A stretch of 64,000 bases of DNA from DASUPK01 sp963695805 (GCA_963695805.1 CAVOHV010000004.1:1-64000); one strand, 5' to 3'. Shown: positions 7,962 through 18,026, numbered from the stretch's first letter. Program-made: numbers and translations. The notes: generated by a model not told the origin, from the sequence alone.

Positions 7962-8794
7962 CAGCCACTCGGGACGCGTCGCAGAAGCAAAGCCCCCCAC
8001 TCGTGCTCGGTCAGCCGCCGGGTCTCCTCGAGGCCGAGCGGCGCGAATCCTTTCGCCACCTCATCGATCTCGGTCTCCAGCATCCCGGAGCAGACGAGTG
8101 TCAACGGGGCGTCGTCGTCGCGCCGCAGGTGACGGGCGCAGTCCTGGAGCAGATTTCCCGTTAGGTTCGCGACGACGGTACGCGCCAGCGGTGGTGCGGT
8201 CTCCCGGACGTCGAGCCGCTCGAGCGCCAGCTCGACGCCGTTGGCCTCCGCGTTGGCCCGCGCGGTCTCCAGGGAGGCTTCCTCCCGGTCGCAGCCAGTC
8301 ACCGGGCCCCAGCCAAGCTTGGCCGCCGCGATCGCGAGCACACCCGAGCCAGTGCCCCAGTCGGCGATCGGGCCCGATGCCTCGCCGGCCGCCTCGAGCT
8401 CGATCAGCAGCACCAGAGACAGGCGGGTCGTCGGGTGGCCGCCGGTGCCGAAGGCGCGGCCCGGGTCGATGAGGACGTCGATCAGGCCGTCCTGCGGATC
8501 CCACCAGGACGGGCGCACCCCGATCCTGCCGCCGACCTCGATCGGGCGGTGGAAGTCGACCCAGCGATCGGCCCAGTCGTCCGGCACGGACGTGGTGGTG
8601 ACGTCCACGAGGGAGCCTCCCGCCGCGGCCTGAAGCTCACCCAGCTCCGGGACCTCGCCGGGCGGCCCGTAGATCGCGAACTCCACCCAGCCCGGGCCGC
8701 GTTCCTCCTCGAGGCCGTTCGGCGCGAGCTCGAGCAGATTGGACATCACGTGCTCCGCGTACTCCGGCTCGCAGCGGACCGCGAGACGGATCAT
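7961..8794 (-). CDS. prmA: Ribosomal protein L11 methyltransferase
   Basis: PrmA trimethylates ribosomal protein L11 using SAM. The protein has 277 residues. The N-terminal substrate domain is followed by GRAFGTGGHPTT and the SAM site ADWGTGSGVLAIAA, then VANLTGNLL, where families with NPPY-like loops have their catalytic segment. The ATG at 8794 overlaps the dnaJ stop as ATGA. A dnaJ-prmA pair is common in bacteria. Confidence 0.93.
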   Translation of the reverse strand: MIRLAVRCEPEYAEHVMSNLLELAPNGLEEERGPGWVEFAIYGPPGEVPELGELQAAAGGSLVDVTTTSVPDDWADRWVDFHRPIEVGGRIGVRPSWWDPQDGLIDVLIDPGRAFGTGGHPTTRLSLVLLIELEAAGEASGPIADWGTGSGVLAIAAAKLGWGPVTGCDREEASLETARANAEANGVELALERLDVRETAPPLARTVVANLTGNLLQDCARHLRRDDDAPLTLVCSGMLETEIDEVAKGFAPLGLEETRRLTEHEWGALLLRRVPSG

Positions 8795-9876
8795 TTCTGC
8801 CGTGAGGGCTGCTCTTCGCCCAGCGTCTCGGCGAGCCGCTCGGCGGCCTCGCGCTGCCCCGGGTCGAGGCCGGTGGGCACCACGAGCTCGAAGACCACGT
8901 GCTGGTCGCCCCGGCGTCCCCCGTGCAGCGGCGGCAGGCCCCGGCCTTTGAGCTTGCCCATTTCGCCGTGCTGCGTGCCCGCGGGCACGTCGATCCCCAC
9001 CTCGCCCTCGAGCGTCGGCACGAACACCTCGCCCCCGACGATCGCGGTCGTCACCGGAACGTTCGCGCGGGCGATCAGCTCGGTGCCCTGACGAGAGAAG
9101 CGCTCGTCCGGCTCTATCCGGATCTCGACGTAGAGGTCGCCCTGGCGGCCGCCGGCCGCGCCCGCGTGTCCGGCCCCGGCGATCCGCACCCGCTGGCCGT
9201 CCTCGATTCCGGCCGGAATATCGACCTCCCAGGTGCGCATCTCGCTCACCAAGCCCGCCGCGCCGCAGAGCTCGCATGGGGTCCCGGGGATCCGGCCATC
9301 GCCGCCGCAGCGATCGCAGGGCATCGCGCGGACGACCTGGCCGAAGATGCTCCGGCTCACCTCGCGCAGCTGGCCGGCGCCCTCGCACTTGGGGCAGGTC
9401 TCGATCGGAGTGCCGGGCTCCGCGCCGTTCCCCCGGCAGCGCTCACAGACGCTCACGGCCTCGAACGAGATCTCCCGGTTCTGACCCTCGAGGACGTCCT
9501 CCAGGCCGATCTCGACGACCGCCCCGATGTCGGCGCCCGCGCCGGATCCGCGACCGAAACCGCCGAAGGGGTCGCCGCCTCCGAAGATCGCATCGAAGAC
9601 GTCCTGGAAGCTCCCGAACCCCGCCCCGGGCTCGAAGCCCCCTGAGCGCAGCCCCTCGTGACCGAAGCGGTCGTAGATCCGGCGGCGCTCCGCGTCGGAG
9701 AGCACCTCGTAGGCCTCGGCGGCCTCCTTGAACTTCTCCTCGGCCTCCGGATCGTGGGCGTTGACATCCGGGTGGAGCTCCCGGGCGAGCTTGCGAAACG
9801 CCTTCTTGATCTCTCCGTCGGAGGCGCTCCGATCGGCGCCCAGCACCTGGTAGTAGTCACGCTTGGTCGTTGCCAT
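8791..9876 (-). CDS. dnaJ: Chaperone DnaJ (Hsp40)
   Basis: DnaJ stimulates DnaK and delivers unfolded clients. The protein has 361 residues: J domain with HPD at about 35-37, a Gly/Phe-rich linker, then four zinc motifs (CERCRGNG, CPKCEGAG, CDRCGGDG and CELCGAAG, about 140-215) and the substrate-binding C-terminus. The fourth motif has AAG instead of the usual final G-x-G, but its cysteines are intact. It follows hrcA by 9 bases. dnaK and grpE are not in the window. Confidence 0.95.
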   Translation of the reverse strand: MATTKRDYYQVLGADRSASDGEIKKAFRKLARELHPDVNAHDPEAEEKFKEAAEAYEVLSDAERRRIYDRFGHEGLRSGGFEPGAGFGSFQDVFDAIFGGGDPFGGFGRGSGAGADIGAVVEIGLEDVLEGQNREISFEAVSVCERCRGNGAEPGTPIETCPKCEGAGQLREVSRSIFGQVVRAMPCDRCGGDGRIPGTPCELCGAAGLVSEMRTWEVDIPAGIEDGQRVRIAGAGHAGAAGGRQGDLYVEIRIEPDERFSRQGTELIARANVPVTTAIVGGEVFVPTLEGEVGIDVPAGTQHGEMGKLKGRGLPPLHGGRRGDQHVVFELVVPTGLDPGQREAAERLAETLGEEQPSRQK

Positions 9877-9885
9877 GGCCTGGCG

Positions 9886-10914
9886 CTACTCGTCGTAGAC
9901 CGTCTCGAAGAAGCGGGAGAGCTCGCCCGCGGCCCCCCGGACGCTGGCGATCGCGGTGGCGTAGTCCATTCGGAGCGGGCCGATGATCCCGACCGACCCG
10001 AGGTTCCGGTAGCCGAGCCCGTAGTTGGCGCCCACCACGCTCACCGAGCGCAGCTCAGGCGCCGGGTTCTCGCCGCCGATCCAGACGAACACCGACCGCT
10101 GGTCGATCGCGGTGCGAAGCGCTCGCAGGACGTTCACCCGGCGCTCGAGTGCCCGCATCAGATCGTCGGCGTGCGGCAGGTCGGCAAGGTGCTCCTCGGA
10201 GAGCAAACGGGCCGTCCCATCGACGTAGAGCGTGTCCTCAGCCGATTCGTCGAGATCGATGAAGGCGCCCGAGATCTCCGCCAGGAAGGCCCTCTCCTGG
10301 TCGCCCAGCTCCTCGTCGCGCAGCCGGTCCACGGCCATCCGAGCTCCGAGGCCGAGGCCGGCAAGCCGCTCGTTCAGATAGCTGGCGGCCCACTCGACCA
10401 ATCCTGGGTCGACCTCCCGATCGAAGGTGAAGGCGCGCTTCGTCACGCCGCCGTTCGAGGCGATCACGACGACCATCACCACCCGTGGCTGCAGGCGCAG
10501 GACTTCGATCCTGTGGATCGTGGCGGTGTGCAGCGGAGGAGCTGTGACCAGGGCCACCAGGTCTGTGACCTGGGAGAGCGCGGTGGTCGTGTCGCGGATC
10601 GCAACATCGACCTCGCGGCGCATGCGTGAGAGTCCGAGGTCCTCCGACGTGGGGCGGGGCAGCCTGTCCTGCCGCTCGAGAAGTTGCCCCACGTAGAAGC
10701 GGTAGCCGCTGTCGGTGGGGACTCGGCCCGCGGACGTGTGGGGGTGCGTGAGGAAGCCCTCGTCCTCCAGGGTCGCGAGTTCGGCCCGCACGGTGGACGG
10801 GCTCCAAGCGATGTCCGCGCGCTTGACCAACGCGCTGGACCCGACCGGGCGCCCGTCATCGACGTAGCGCTCGACCAAAAGTCTCAGGATCTGGCTCTGG
10901 CGTTCACTCAGCAC
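9886..10914 (-). CDS. hrcA: Heat-inducible transcription repressor HrcA
   Basis: HrcA represses chaperone genes by binding CIRCE operators. The protein has 342 residues. The N-terminal winged helix (LSERQSQILRLLVERY, then VGSSAL and WSPSTVRAEL) is followed by the GAF-like body with HSSAGRVPT-like HTSAGRVPTDSGYRFYV. The GTG start at 10914 lies 7 bases after TATCCT, so the transcript may be leaderless. No CIRCE palindrome is visible upstream, so self-regulation through CIRCE is not supported. Confidence 0.94.
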   Translation of the reverse strand: MLSERQSQILRLLVERYVDDGRPVGSSALVKRADIAWSPSTVRAELATLEDEGFLTHPHTSAGRVPTDSGYRFYVGQLLERQDRLPRPTSEDLGLSRMRREVDVAIRDTTTALSQVTDLVALVTAPPLHTATIHRIEVLRLQPRVVMVVVIASNGGVTKRAFTFDREVDPGLVEWAASYLNERLAGLGLGARMAVDRLRDEELGDQERAFLAEISGAFIDLDESAEDTLYVDGTARLLSEEHLADLPHADDLMRALERRVNVLRALRTAIDQRSVFVWIGGENPAPELRSVSVVGANYGLGYRNLGSVGIIGPLRMDYATAIASVRGAAGELSRFFETVYDE

Positions 10915-10921
10915 ACCGTTA

Positions 10922-10927
10922 AGGATA
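10922..10927 (-). promoter_or_regulatory. hrcA -10 box (leaderless type)
   Basis: The minus-strand TATCCT lies 7 bases before the GTG of hrcA, with no ribosome site between them. No convincing -35 hexamer is seen. Confidence 0.5.
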
Positions 10928-10938
10928 GGAACGCCGGC

Positions 10939-11337
10939 CTACGGGACGTGAACCACTGCCTCCGCGTTGCGGATCACCTGGTTTTCCCCCTGTGCGGCCA
11001 CGGTGTCCACCACGACGCGATCGCCGTCGGCCTCCTTGACGGTTCCACTCACGACGAGCTCCTGCTCGGGGAACCCCATCCCCCGGAACTGGACCGAGAG
11101 GCGCTTCAGCGCGCGCGGATCGCCATCCGCGAGCTGGGCGTTGGCGCATGCGACCTGGGCCATCATCCAGAGCCCGTGGAGGATGTTGCCGGGCAGACCG
11201 ACCTGCCTGGCGAACTCGGGGTCGATGTGGATCGGGTTGAAGTCGCCGGAGGCTCCTGCGTAGCGATGCGGCAGGTACTTGTCCGGCGTCACCCTGAGTT
11301 CCGGGACTGCGTCGCCCGGCTTCAGCTCCGTGGGCAT
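10939..11337 (-). CDS. MaoC-like hot-dog dehydratase, HadB-type subunit
   Basis: This 132-residue single hot-dog domain has the hydratase motif YAGASGDFNPIHIDPEFA (about 25-42, with catalytic Asp and His) and GLPGNILHGLW. It resembles HadB, which pairs with HadA or HadC as a 3-hydroxyacyl-thioester dehydratase in mycobacteria. The gene directly upstream encodes a HadA/FAS1-type partner, and the two overlap as TGATG, supporting a heterodimer. The substrate cannot be told from sequence. Confidence 0.85.
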   Translation of the reverse strand: MPTELKPGDAVPELRVTPDKYLPHRYAGASGDFNPIHIDPEFARQVGLPGNILHGLWMMAQVACANAQLADGDPRALKRLSVQFRGMGFPEQELVVSGTVKEADGDRVVVDTVAAQGENQVIRNAEAVVHVP

Positions 11338-11777
11338 CAGACGCCCCTGACGATGTTGGTCCAGATTCCCTTCACGGTCTGCTTCCCATCCCGGTTGGTC
11401 GAGATCGTCTCGAAGACGTAAAAGCCCTTGCCGTCCTTCTCATAGATCTCCACGCAGTTCGCCGTCGTGGAGATCACGTCGCCGTCGCAGACCGGCTCCT
11501 CCCACTCGAACTCCTGGGAGCCGTGCAGCATCACCGCCAAATTCATGCCGATCTCCGGGTCGAGGATCGCCGGGGCCATCGCCCGGGCGCTGTAGACGAC
11601 GCAGAACATCGGCGGGGCGACCAGATCGCGAAAGCCGCCCGCCTTGGCGGCCTCGTGATCGAGATGCACGGGGTTCGCAGCCCCGATCGCATTCGCGAAC
11701 TCGCGGATCTTCTCTGCCCCGACCTCGTAGGTCGCCGGATCCCACTGCTTCCCTATGGCTTCTGTCTTCACCGCCAC
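11337..11777 (-). CDS. FAS1-like hot-dog dehydratase, HadA/HadC-type subunit
   Basis: This 146-residue MaoC N-terminal type domain has KIREFANAIGAANPVHLD and APPMFCVVYS. Such subunits usually lack the full catalytic dyad and need a HadB-type partner, which is the next gene. The GTG start at 11777 lies 8 bases after TAGAAT, so the pair may be transcribed without a leader. In mycobacteria hadAB lies beside rpmG; no rpmG is seen here. Confidence 0.83.
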   Translation of the reverse strand: MAVKTEAIGKQWDPATYEVGAEKIREFANAIGAANPVHLDHEAAKAGGFRDLVAPPMFCVVYSARAMAPAILDPEIGMNLAVMLHGSQEFEWEEPVCDGDVISTTANCVEIYEKDGKGFYVFETISTNRDGKQTVKGIWTNIVRGV

Positions 11778-11785
11778 GGCCGCGG

Positions 11786-11791
11786 ATTCTA
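11786..11791 (-). promoter_or_regulatory. -10 box before the hadAB-like pair
   Basis: The minus-strand TAGAAT (five of six consensus positions) lies 8 bases before the GTG at 11777. It sits inside a small palindrome, GATTC-TAG-GAATC. Confidence 0.5.
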
Positions 11792-11806
11792 GGAATCGAG
11801 AGCTCC

Positions 11807-11835
11807 TTGGGGCTTTCCCAATCCGTGGCTAGGCT
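11807..11835 (+). promoter_or_regulatory. Promoter TTGGGG-N17-TAGGCT
   Basis: TTGGGG (11807-11812) and TAGGCT (11830-11835) are 17 bases apart, 11 bases before the GTG of the 205-residue membrane protein. The mreB upstream region has nearly the same pair, TTGGGC-N17-TAGGCT. Confidence 0.55.
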
Positions 11836-11846
11836 AGGTAGAGAAG

Positions 11847-12464
11847 GTGTCTCCGTTCCTAACCACCAGGGATCCACAAGGGGGCACTCGCTTCCGCCCC
11901 TTCGCCATTCCGCTGATCATCGCCGCGATCTGCACGGCCGTGGCGGCTGCGATGGCCCTCTCGTCAACGGGGCTCGGGGCCGGGGTCGGAATGGCGGTGG
12001 GTGCGGTGGCCGCCACCTCGCTGGTCACGTTCGCGGCCCGCGCAAAGCCCGATGGCAAGCTCGAGGTCGCTCCGAGCGAGGACGGGGGGCATCGCGTCCT
12101 GGTGCTGGCAGTGGACGAGGCCACCCCCGCCGCGGCGCAGCGAATCGCCGACATCACGGGGTCGCCATCAGATGTGCGTCTCCTCGTCCCTGTCCCAAGC
12201 CACCGCCTGGATCGCTGGCTCTCCGCCGAAGACAAAGCCCGCCGCGAGGCCGAGGCACGCCTGGCCCGCTCCGCGGGCGTCCTGGTCGCCGCTGGGCTAC
12301 CGGTGAGCGGGTCGGTGGGCGACGCGGACCCCGCACAGGCCCTGGAGGACGAGCTGCGCGGATACCCCGCGGACGAGGTCGTGCTCCTGAACAGTGGCGG
12401 CAAGGATCCCCTGGGAAAGGTCGAATCGCGGCTCGGCCTCCCCCTGAGGCGAGTCAGCGCCTAG
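11847..12464 (+). CDS. Membrane protein with universal-stress-like cytosolic domain
   Basis: This protein of unknown function has 205 residues. Two membrane helices (about 20-40 and 44-63) are followed by a soluble domain (about 80-200). That domain begins HRVLVLAVDEATP and ends with a YPADEVVLLNSG stretch, resembling a UspA fold without its full nucleotide motif. The GTG at 11847 is the first start in frame and has GAGAAG very close upstream. It ends stop-to-stop with the SnoaL-like gene at a shared CTAG. Confidence 0.7.
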   Translation: MSPFLTTRDPQGGTRFRPFAIPLIIAAICTAVAAAMALSSTGLGAGVGMAVGAVAATSLVTFAARAKPDGKLEVAPSEDGGHRVLVLAVDEATPAAAQRIADITGSPSDVRLLVPVPSHRLDRWLSAEDKARREAEARLARSAGVLVAAGLPVSGSVGDADPAQALEDELRGYPADEVVLLNSGGKDPLGKVESRLGLPLRRVSA

Positions 12465-12863
12465 GCGCTCTCCCGCGCCTCGGCCATCCGGACCGCCTCC
12501 TCGGGGGTCGGAAGCATGGCCAGGTAGCTGCACAGGCCCTGCTCGTTGACGTCGAAGAGGAAGGCGAGCTGCATGCTCACCTCGATCCCGCCGCGACCCC
12601 GGCCCTCCTGGTGGACCGTGGTGACCACGTGGCGCTCCCCGACCGGGGTGTTGTCAGTGACCTCGGCCCCCACCTCCTCCCAGGCGTCCGTCCAGGCCGT
12701 GATCCAGGTGACGAACCCGTCGTGTCCGCTGTATTGCCCCGCGTTCGCCATCTCCGGCGAGGCATAGACCTCGACGTCCTCGGTGAGCGCGGCGAGCATC
12801 CGCGCCATGTCGCCTTCGTTGAAGGCCTCCATTCCGGCCTGCGCCAACTCCAGGCGCTGGTCG

Positions 12864-12880
<17 letters not shown>
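12461..12880 (-). CDS. SnoaL/NTF2-like protein
   Basis: The protein has 139 residues and an NTF2-like cone fold: QAGMEAFNEGDMARMLAAL helix, EDVEVYASPE strand, GHDGFVTWI and a final strand pair. Such proteins are small isomerases, hydrolases or binding proteins, and the substrate cannot be inferred. I chose the ATG at 12880, 17 bases inside the lepA end, so the gene is probably co-transcribed with lepA. Its stop shares CTAG with the convergent plus-strand gene. Confidence 0.75.
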
Positions 12881-14669
<1,789 letters not shown>

Positions 14670-14700
14670 GTCCGGAGAGGAAGGGTAGGGCGAGGCGGCG

Positions 14701-15285
14701 CTAGGGATTCCGAAGCTCGCGCTCGCCGATCCCCATCGCTATCACGCCAACCGGTCCATCCACCATCCTGACCGGAAGCTCGGTGTCGCCGAGCCGGCTC
14801 TCGAGGGCCTCGCGGTCGCCGGCCACCTCGAGCCACGTGATTCCGCCGGCGTCCGCCCCCTCACCCGGATCGGCCACATCCCCGTCCCGTTCGAGGAAGA
14901 AAGGCAGAACTGGATTCCGCAACGCCTCAGCGAGGCCCGCCACCCGGGCGCTGAGTCCCTCCCTCGCGACCGTGATCACCGGCAGGCCGAGGCGACCGGC
15001 GAACTGCTCTACGCCGTCCAGAACGATCACCCAGGCGAAAAGGCCGTCCCCTCGCTCAGTGAGCCGCGCCTGTACCGCGCTGCCCATGGGCGACTCCGCA
15101 GCCTCGTGGGGATCGGCGACCGCCATCAGCTCGAGGTACCCGCCACCGAGCGGCACGATCCGGTTGTGGGTGCCGTGGCCCTCGTGCCGGCCGCCCGGCA
15201 GGACGCTCAACCCGAGCTCGGACTCGACCCTCGCGGCGGCCTCGTCCAGGTCCGCGGTCGCGTAGATGACGTGGTCGATGCGCAC
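14701..15285 (-). CDS. VOC/glyoxalase-like domain protein
   Basis: The protein has 194 residues. It starts with MRIDHVIYATADLDEAAARVE, as in vicinal-oxygen-chelate proteins, and a glyoxalase-3 type arrangement follows with GTHNRIVPLGGGYLELM and ITWLEVAGDREALE. The metal ligands seem to be His5, Glu51 and later residues, but the reaction is unknown. The GTG at 15285 lies 6 bases after TAGCGT. Confidence 0.75.
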   Translation of the reverse strand: MRIDHVIYATADLDEAAARVESELGLSVLPGGRHEGHGTHNRIVPLGGGYLELMAVADPHEAAESPMGSAVQARLTERGDGLFAWVIVLDGVEQFAGRLGLPVITVAREGLSARVAGLAEALRNPVLPFFLERDGDVADPGEGADAGGITWLEVAGDREALESRLGDTELPVRMVDGPVGVIAMGIGERELRNP

Positions 15286-15291
15286 GGCTGG

Positions 15292-15297
15292 ACGCTA
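15292..15297 (-). promoter_or_regulatory. VOC gene -10 box (leaderless type)
   Basis: The minus-strand TAGCGT lies 6 bases before the GTG at 15285, with no ribosome site between them. Confidence 0.45.
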
Positions 15298-15349
15298 GCG
15301 GGTGGCATGTCGACGAGTTCATGCCGACCGCCTCCCTGATCACGAGCCG

Positions 15350-15703
15350 CTAGGTCGTGGCGGAGATGGAGCGCAAGCCGTAGCGGGCGATGACCCGGTC
15401 GTAGTTGAGCCGCATCAGCTCGATCACATCCCGGACGTCCTCATCGGTCTCGATCCGGCGCGCGGCCGGACCCGGCTTGCCCGGGAAGACGGGATGGTCG
15501 ACGACGCGCCCCTGCTCCTTCAGTGCGGTGCCGATCTCCTTGCCGAAGCTGAAGTGGGCGGCGTGGTCGCCGTGGAGGTGGCCGACCTCATGCCCGTTGA
15601 CATAGAAGCCGAACTCGCCCCGCTGTCCGTATCCGGATTCGACCCCGTCCCAGGACGTGACCTCGTCGGTGATTCGCTGGCTGGCTGATCTGCTGTCGGT
15701 CAT
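15350..15703 (-). CDS. DUF5519 (luciferase-domain) family protein, apparent SoxR target
   Basis: This 117-residue protein resembles the DUF5519/luciferase-domain family: HEVGHLHGDHAAHFSFGKEI, HPVFPGKPGPAARRI and the C-terminal DVIELMRLNYDRV. The family is found in bacteria and fungi and lacks a well-established reaction. The ATG at 15703 has a GAGGAGG ribosome site. Upstream is a promoter with a 19-base spacer holding a SoxR-type palindrome, so it is probably induced by redox-cycling compounds through the adjacent SoxR. Confidence 0.75.
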   Translation of the reverse strand: MTDSRSASQRITDEVTSWDGVESGYGQRGEFGFYVNGHEVGHLHGDHAAHFSFGKEIGTALKEQGRVVDHPVFPGKPGPAARRIETDEDVRDVIELMRLNYDRVIARYGLRSISATT

Positions 15704-15731
15704 CGTGCCTCCTCGTCGAGCTCGTCTCCAC

Positions 15732-15762
15732 AAACTACAAGCTCAAGTGAGCTTGAAGTCAA
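15732..15762 (-). promoter_or_regulatory. SoxR-type promoter and operator of the DUF5519 gene
   Basis: On the minus strand TTGACT (15757-15762) and TAGTTT (15732-15737) are separated by 19 bases, the long spacing of MerR/SoxR-activated promoters. The spacer carries the palindrome TCAAG-N4-CTTGA. Across 18 positions (15741-15758) it matches the E. coli soxS box at 14. Confidence 0.75.
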
Positions 15763-15787
15763 GTCCGATCCGTGCTTTCCTGCCCGG

Positions 15788-16237
15788 ATCAACGATCTGC
15801 TCACCATCGGCGAGGTGGCGAAGCGAAGCGGCGTCGCGACCTCCGCCCTGCGCTTCTACGAGGATCGGGGCCTGATCGGCTCCGAACGCGCCGGGTCGGG
15901 CCACCGCCGCTACCCCCGTGCCGTGCTTCGCCGAATCGCCTTCATCGTCTTCGCGCAGCGGATCGGGCTCACCCTCGACGAGATCAACGAGGAGCTGAGC
16001 AAGCTGCCCGGGGACCACGCCCCCAACCGCCGGGACTGGGCGCGGCTCTCAGCGAGCTGGACCTCTCGCATCGACGAGCGAATCGCCGAGCTGGAGCGGC
16101 TGCGCGCCGGGCTCACTGAGTGCATCGGCTGCGGCTGCCTCTCCCTCGACCGGTGCCAGCTCGCGAACCCCGGCGATCGGGCAGGCCGCTCGGGACCGGG
16201 CCCGCGCTACTGGGTCGGCGACCCCAGGCCCGCCTGA
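15788..16237 (+). CDS. soxR: Redox-sensing transcriptional activator SoxR (start codon unresolved)
   Basis: SoxR is a MerR-family regulator with a [2Fe-2S] centre that senses redox-active compounds. The DNA-binding helix (LLTIGEVAKRSG, then ALRFYEDRGLI) and the cluster motif CIGCGCLSLDRC (C-x2-C-x-C-x5-C) are intact, followed by NPGDRAGRSGPG. From the ATC at 15788 (INDLLTIGEV) it has 149 residues, like E. coli SoxR. The first ATG/GTG/TTG in frame is the GTG at 15815, which would remove the start of the winged helix; a CTG at 15797 is another option. It is divergent from its apparent target. Confidence 0.88.
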   Translation: MNDLLTIGEVAKRSGVATSALRFYEDRGLIGSERAGSGHRRYPRAVLRRIAFIVFAQRIGLTLDEINEELSKLPGDHAPNRRDWARLSASWTSRIDERIAELERLRAGLTECIGCGCLSLDRCQLANPGDRAGRSGPGPRYWVGDPRPA

Positions 16238-16250
16238 GACCGGGCCGGGC

Positions 16251-17987
16251 TCAGATCCGCCGGATCAGGCTCACGATCTGGGCCGCCTCCGGAACCCGGA
16301 GCACCAGGGTCGCCGCGACATAGGACGCGAACCCGGCGGCGAGGGCCACACCGAGCGAGACGATCTGGGCGATCAGGTCGCGGCCCAGCCATTGATCCAG
16401 GCCGTACCAGACCAGATAGCTCACCCCCGCGAGCAGCGCGGCCGCGGCGGTCACGCGTAGCGCCGTGTTGATGAGACGTGGCAGCTCGAGCCCGTGGAGC
16501 TGTCTTCGCAGGATCACCCCCTCCGCGACCACGCTGGAGATCGTGGCGATCACCGTGGCCGCCACCACCCCACCCACTCCGAACGGCGAGTAGAAGGCGA
16601 ACGAGAAGATGATGTCGACGACGAGGTTCGACCCGGCGACCGCGGTGGGAACCCACGGCCGCTGCAGGCTGAAGAAGGTGCGCGTCAACAGCAGGTAGAG
16701 GCCGTTGAAGGGCAGCGAGAACGCGAACCAGAAAAGAGCCTGGGCAACCAGGTGGGTCTGGGCCGCGTCGAACTCGCCGCGCTGATACACGAGCCTCGTC
16801 ATCGGCACCGAGAGCACCAGGATCGCGGCAGCGGCCGGGACCAGCAGCAGGATGATCTGCCGCATCCCGTTGGACATCGTGGCGCGCAGGTTGTCCCACT
16901 CCTGGCGCGCCGCGAAGCGCGCCAGGGTGGGGAAGGCCACGGTCGCAACGGCCACCGAGAAGATTCCCTGCGGAAGCATGTAGATGCGGAACGCCTTGTC
17001 GATCCCCGCGGGCGCCTGCTCGGAGACGAGTGTCCCGACGATGCTGTTGAGGAGCAGGTCGAAGTTGATCAGCCCGAGGCTGAGGGTCACGGGCAGCATC
17101 AGCAGCAGCACCCGCCGCACGTCCGGCAGGTGCCAGTCGATGTCCCGGGTGAACCTGAATGGCGTGTTGCGGAGGTCCCAAGCCGGGATGGCGAGCTGTA
17201 CCACGGTGCCGACGAGGACGCCGATCGCGTACGCGTAGATCCGGTCGTCCCCGTGGAATGCCGGCTCGAGCAGGACGAGCACGAGGATGATCACGACGTT
17301 CCAGAAGAACGGCGAGATCGCGAACGCCGCGAAGCGGTCGTAGCTGTTCAAGACGCCGACCACCATCCCCGTGGCTCCGAGCAGAATCAGGATCGGGAAG
17401 AGGATCTGCGAGAGCGTGACGGTGAGGTCGAGGATCTCTCCGCTGAACCCGGGGGCGAAGATGGGGACGATCAGGGGCGCGGCGAGCACGAAGATCGCGG
17501 TCACCGCCCCCAGGACCAGCGTGACGAGATAGATCAGCGTGGAGGCGAGCCGGAACGCCTCGCGCTTGTTGCCCTTCTCCAGCTCCTCCGTGAAGACCGG
17601 GACGAAGGCCGCCTGGATTGCGGCGTCGGCGAACAGCGATCGGACCAGGTTCGGGACCTGGAAGGCGATGGTGAAGGCGGACATGGGCCCTGTGATGCCG
17701 AAGTAGCTCGCCGCGACGATCTCGCGGACCAGACCGGCCACCCGCGAGAAAGCGGTAGCGATCGAGAAGAAGGCGGTGGAGCGCCCGAGCCGTCCCTGCC
17801 GCTCGTCGAACTCCGGCGGGACGAACGGCGTGGTCGGCGTGGGTGCCGGGATCGCCATGAAGGTCGAGGTGTCCATCGTGACGACCTCGTGACGCTGCTC
17901 GAGGCGCTCCGCCTCGCCCTCGACCGCTGGGAACTCGCGCGTCGACGGATCGAATGGCTCGCCTGCCCCTTCGCCCCTCTCGGTCAT
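16251..17987 (-). CDS. murJ: Lipid II flippase MurJ
   Basis: MurJ flips lipid II across the membrane for wall synthesis. The protein has 578 residues. A cytosolic N-terminal tail of about 65 residues precedes about 14 membrane segments of the MOP superfamily. RSTAFFSIATAFSRVAGLVREI and SYFGITGPMSAFTIAFQVPN are typical for the first helices. The ATG at 17987 faces the rpsT promoter. No C-terminal kinase-like extension is present, unlike mycobacterial MviN. Confidence 0.93.
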   Translation of the reverse strand: MTERGEGAGEPFDPSTREFPAVEGEAERLEQRHEVVTMDTSTFMAIPAPTPTTPFVPPEFDERQGRLGRSTAFFSIATAFSRVAGLVREIVAASYFGITGPMSAFTIAFQVPNLVRSLFADAAIQAAFVPVFTEELEKGNKREAFRLASTLIYLVTLVLGAVTAIFVLAAPLIVPIFAPGFSGEILDLTVTLSQILFPILILLGATGMVVGVLNSYDRFAAFAISPFFWNVVIILVLVLLEPAFHGDDRIYAYAIGVLVGTVVQLAIPAWDLRNTPFRFTRDIDWHLPDVRRVLLLMLPVTLSLGLINFDLLLNSIVGTLVSEQAPAGIDKAFRIYMLPQGIFSVAVATVAFPTLARFAARQEWDNLRATMSNGMRQIILLLVPAAAAILVLSVPMTRLVYQRGEFDAAQTHLVAQALFWFAFSLPFNGLYLLLTRTFFSLQRPWVPTAVAGSNLVVDIIFSFAFYSPFGVGGVVAATVIATISSVVAEGVILRRQLHGLELPRLINTALRVTAAAALLAGVSYLVWYGLDQWLGRDLIAQIVSLGVALAAGFASYVAATLVLRVPEAAQIVSLIRRI

Positions 17988-17992
17988 TGCTC

Positions 17993-18019
17993 TATTCTCT
18001 TCGGCGCCCCCGACGGGGG
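17993..18019 (+). promoter_or_regulatory. rpsT promoter and leader hairpin
   Basis: TATTCT (17993-17998) is a likely -10 box. The short leader holds CCCCC-GAC-GGGGG (18007-18019), whose right arm, GGGGGT, is also the only ribosome-site-like sequence before the ATG at 18027. Folding would hide it, so translation could be controlled by the hairpin. Confidence 0.5.
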
Positions 18020-18026
18020 TCTTTTC

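Noticed and set aside
10915..10950. CIRCE operator before hrcA
   Set aside because: No TTAGCACTC-N9-GAGTGCTAA-like palindrome is present.
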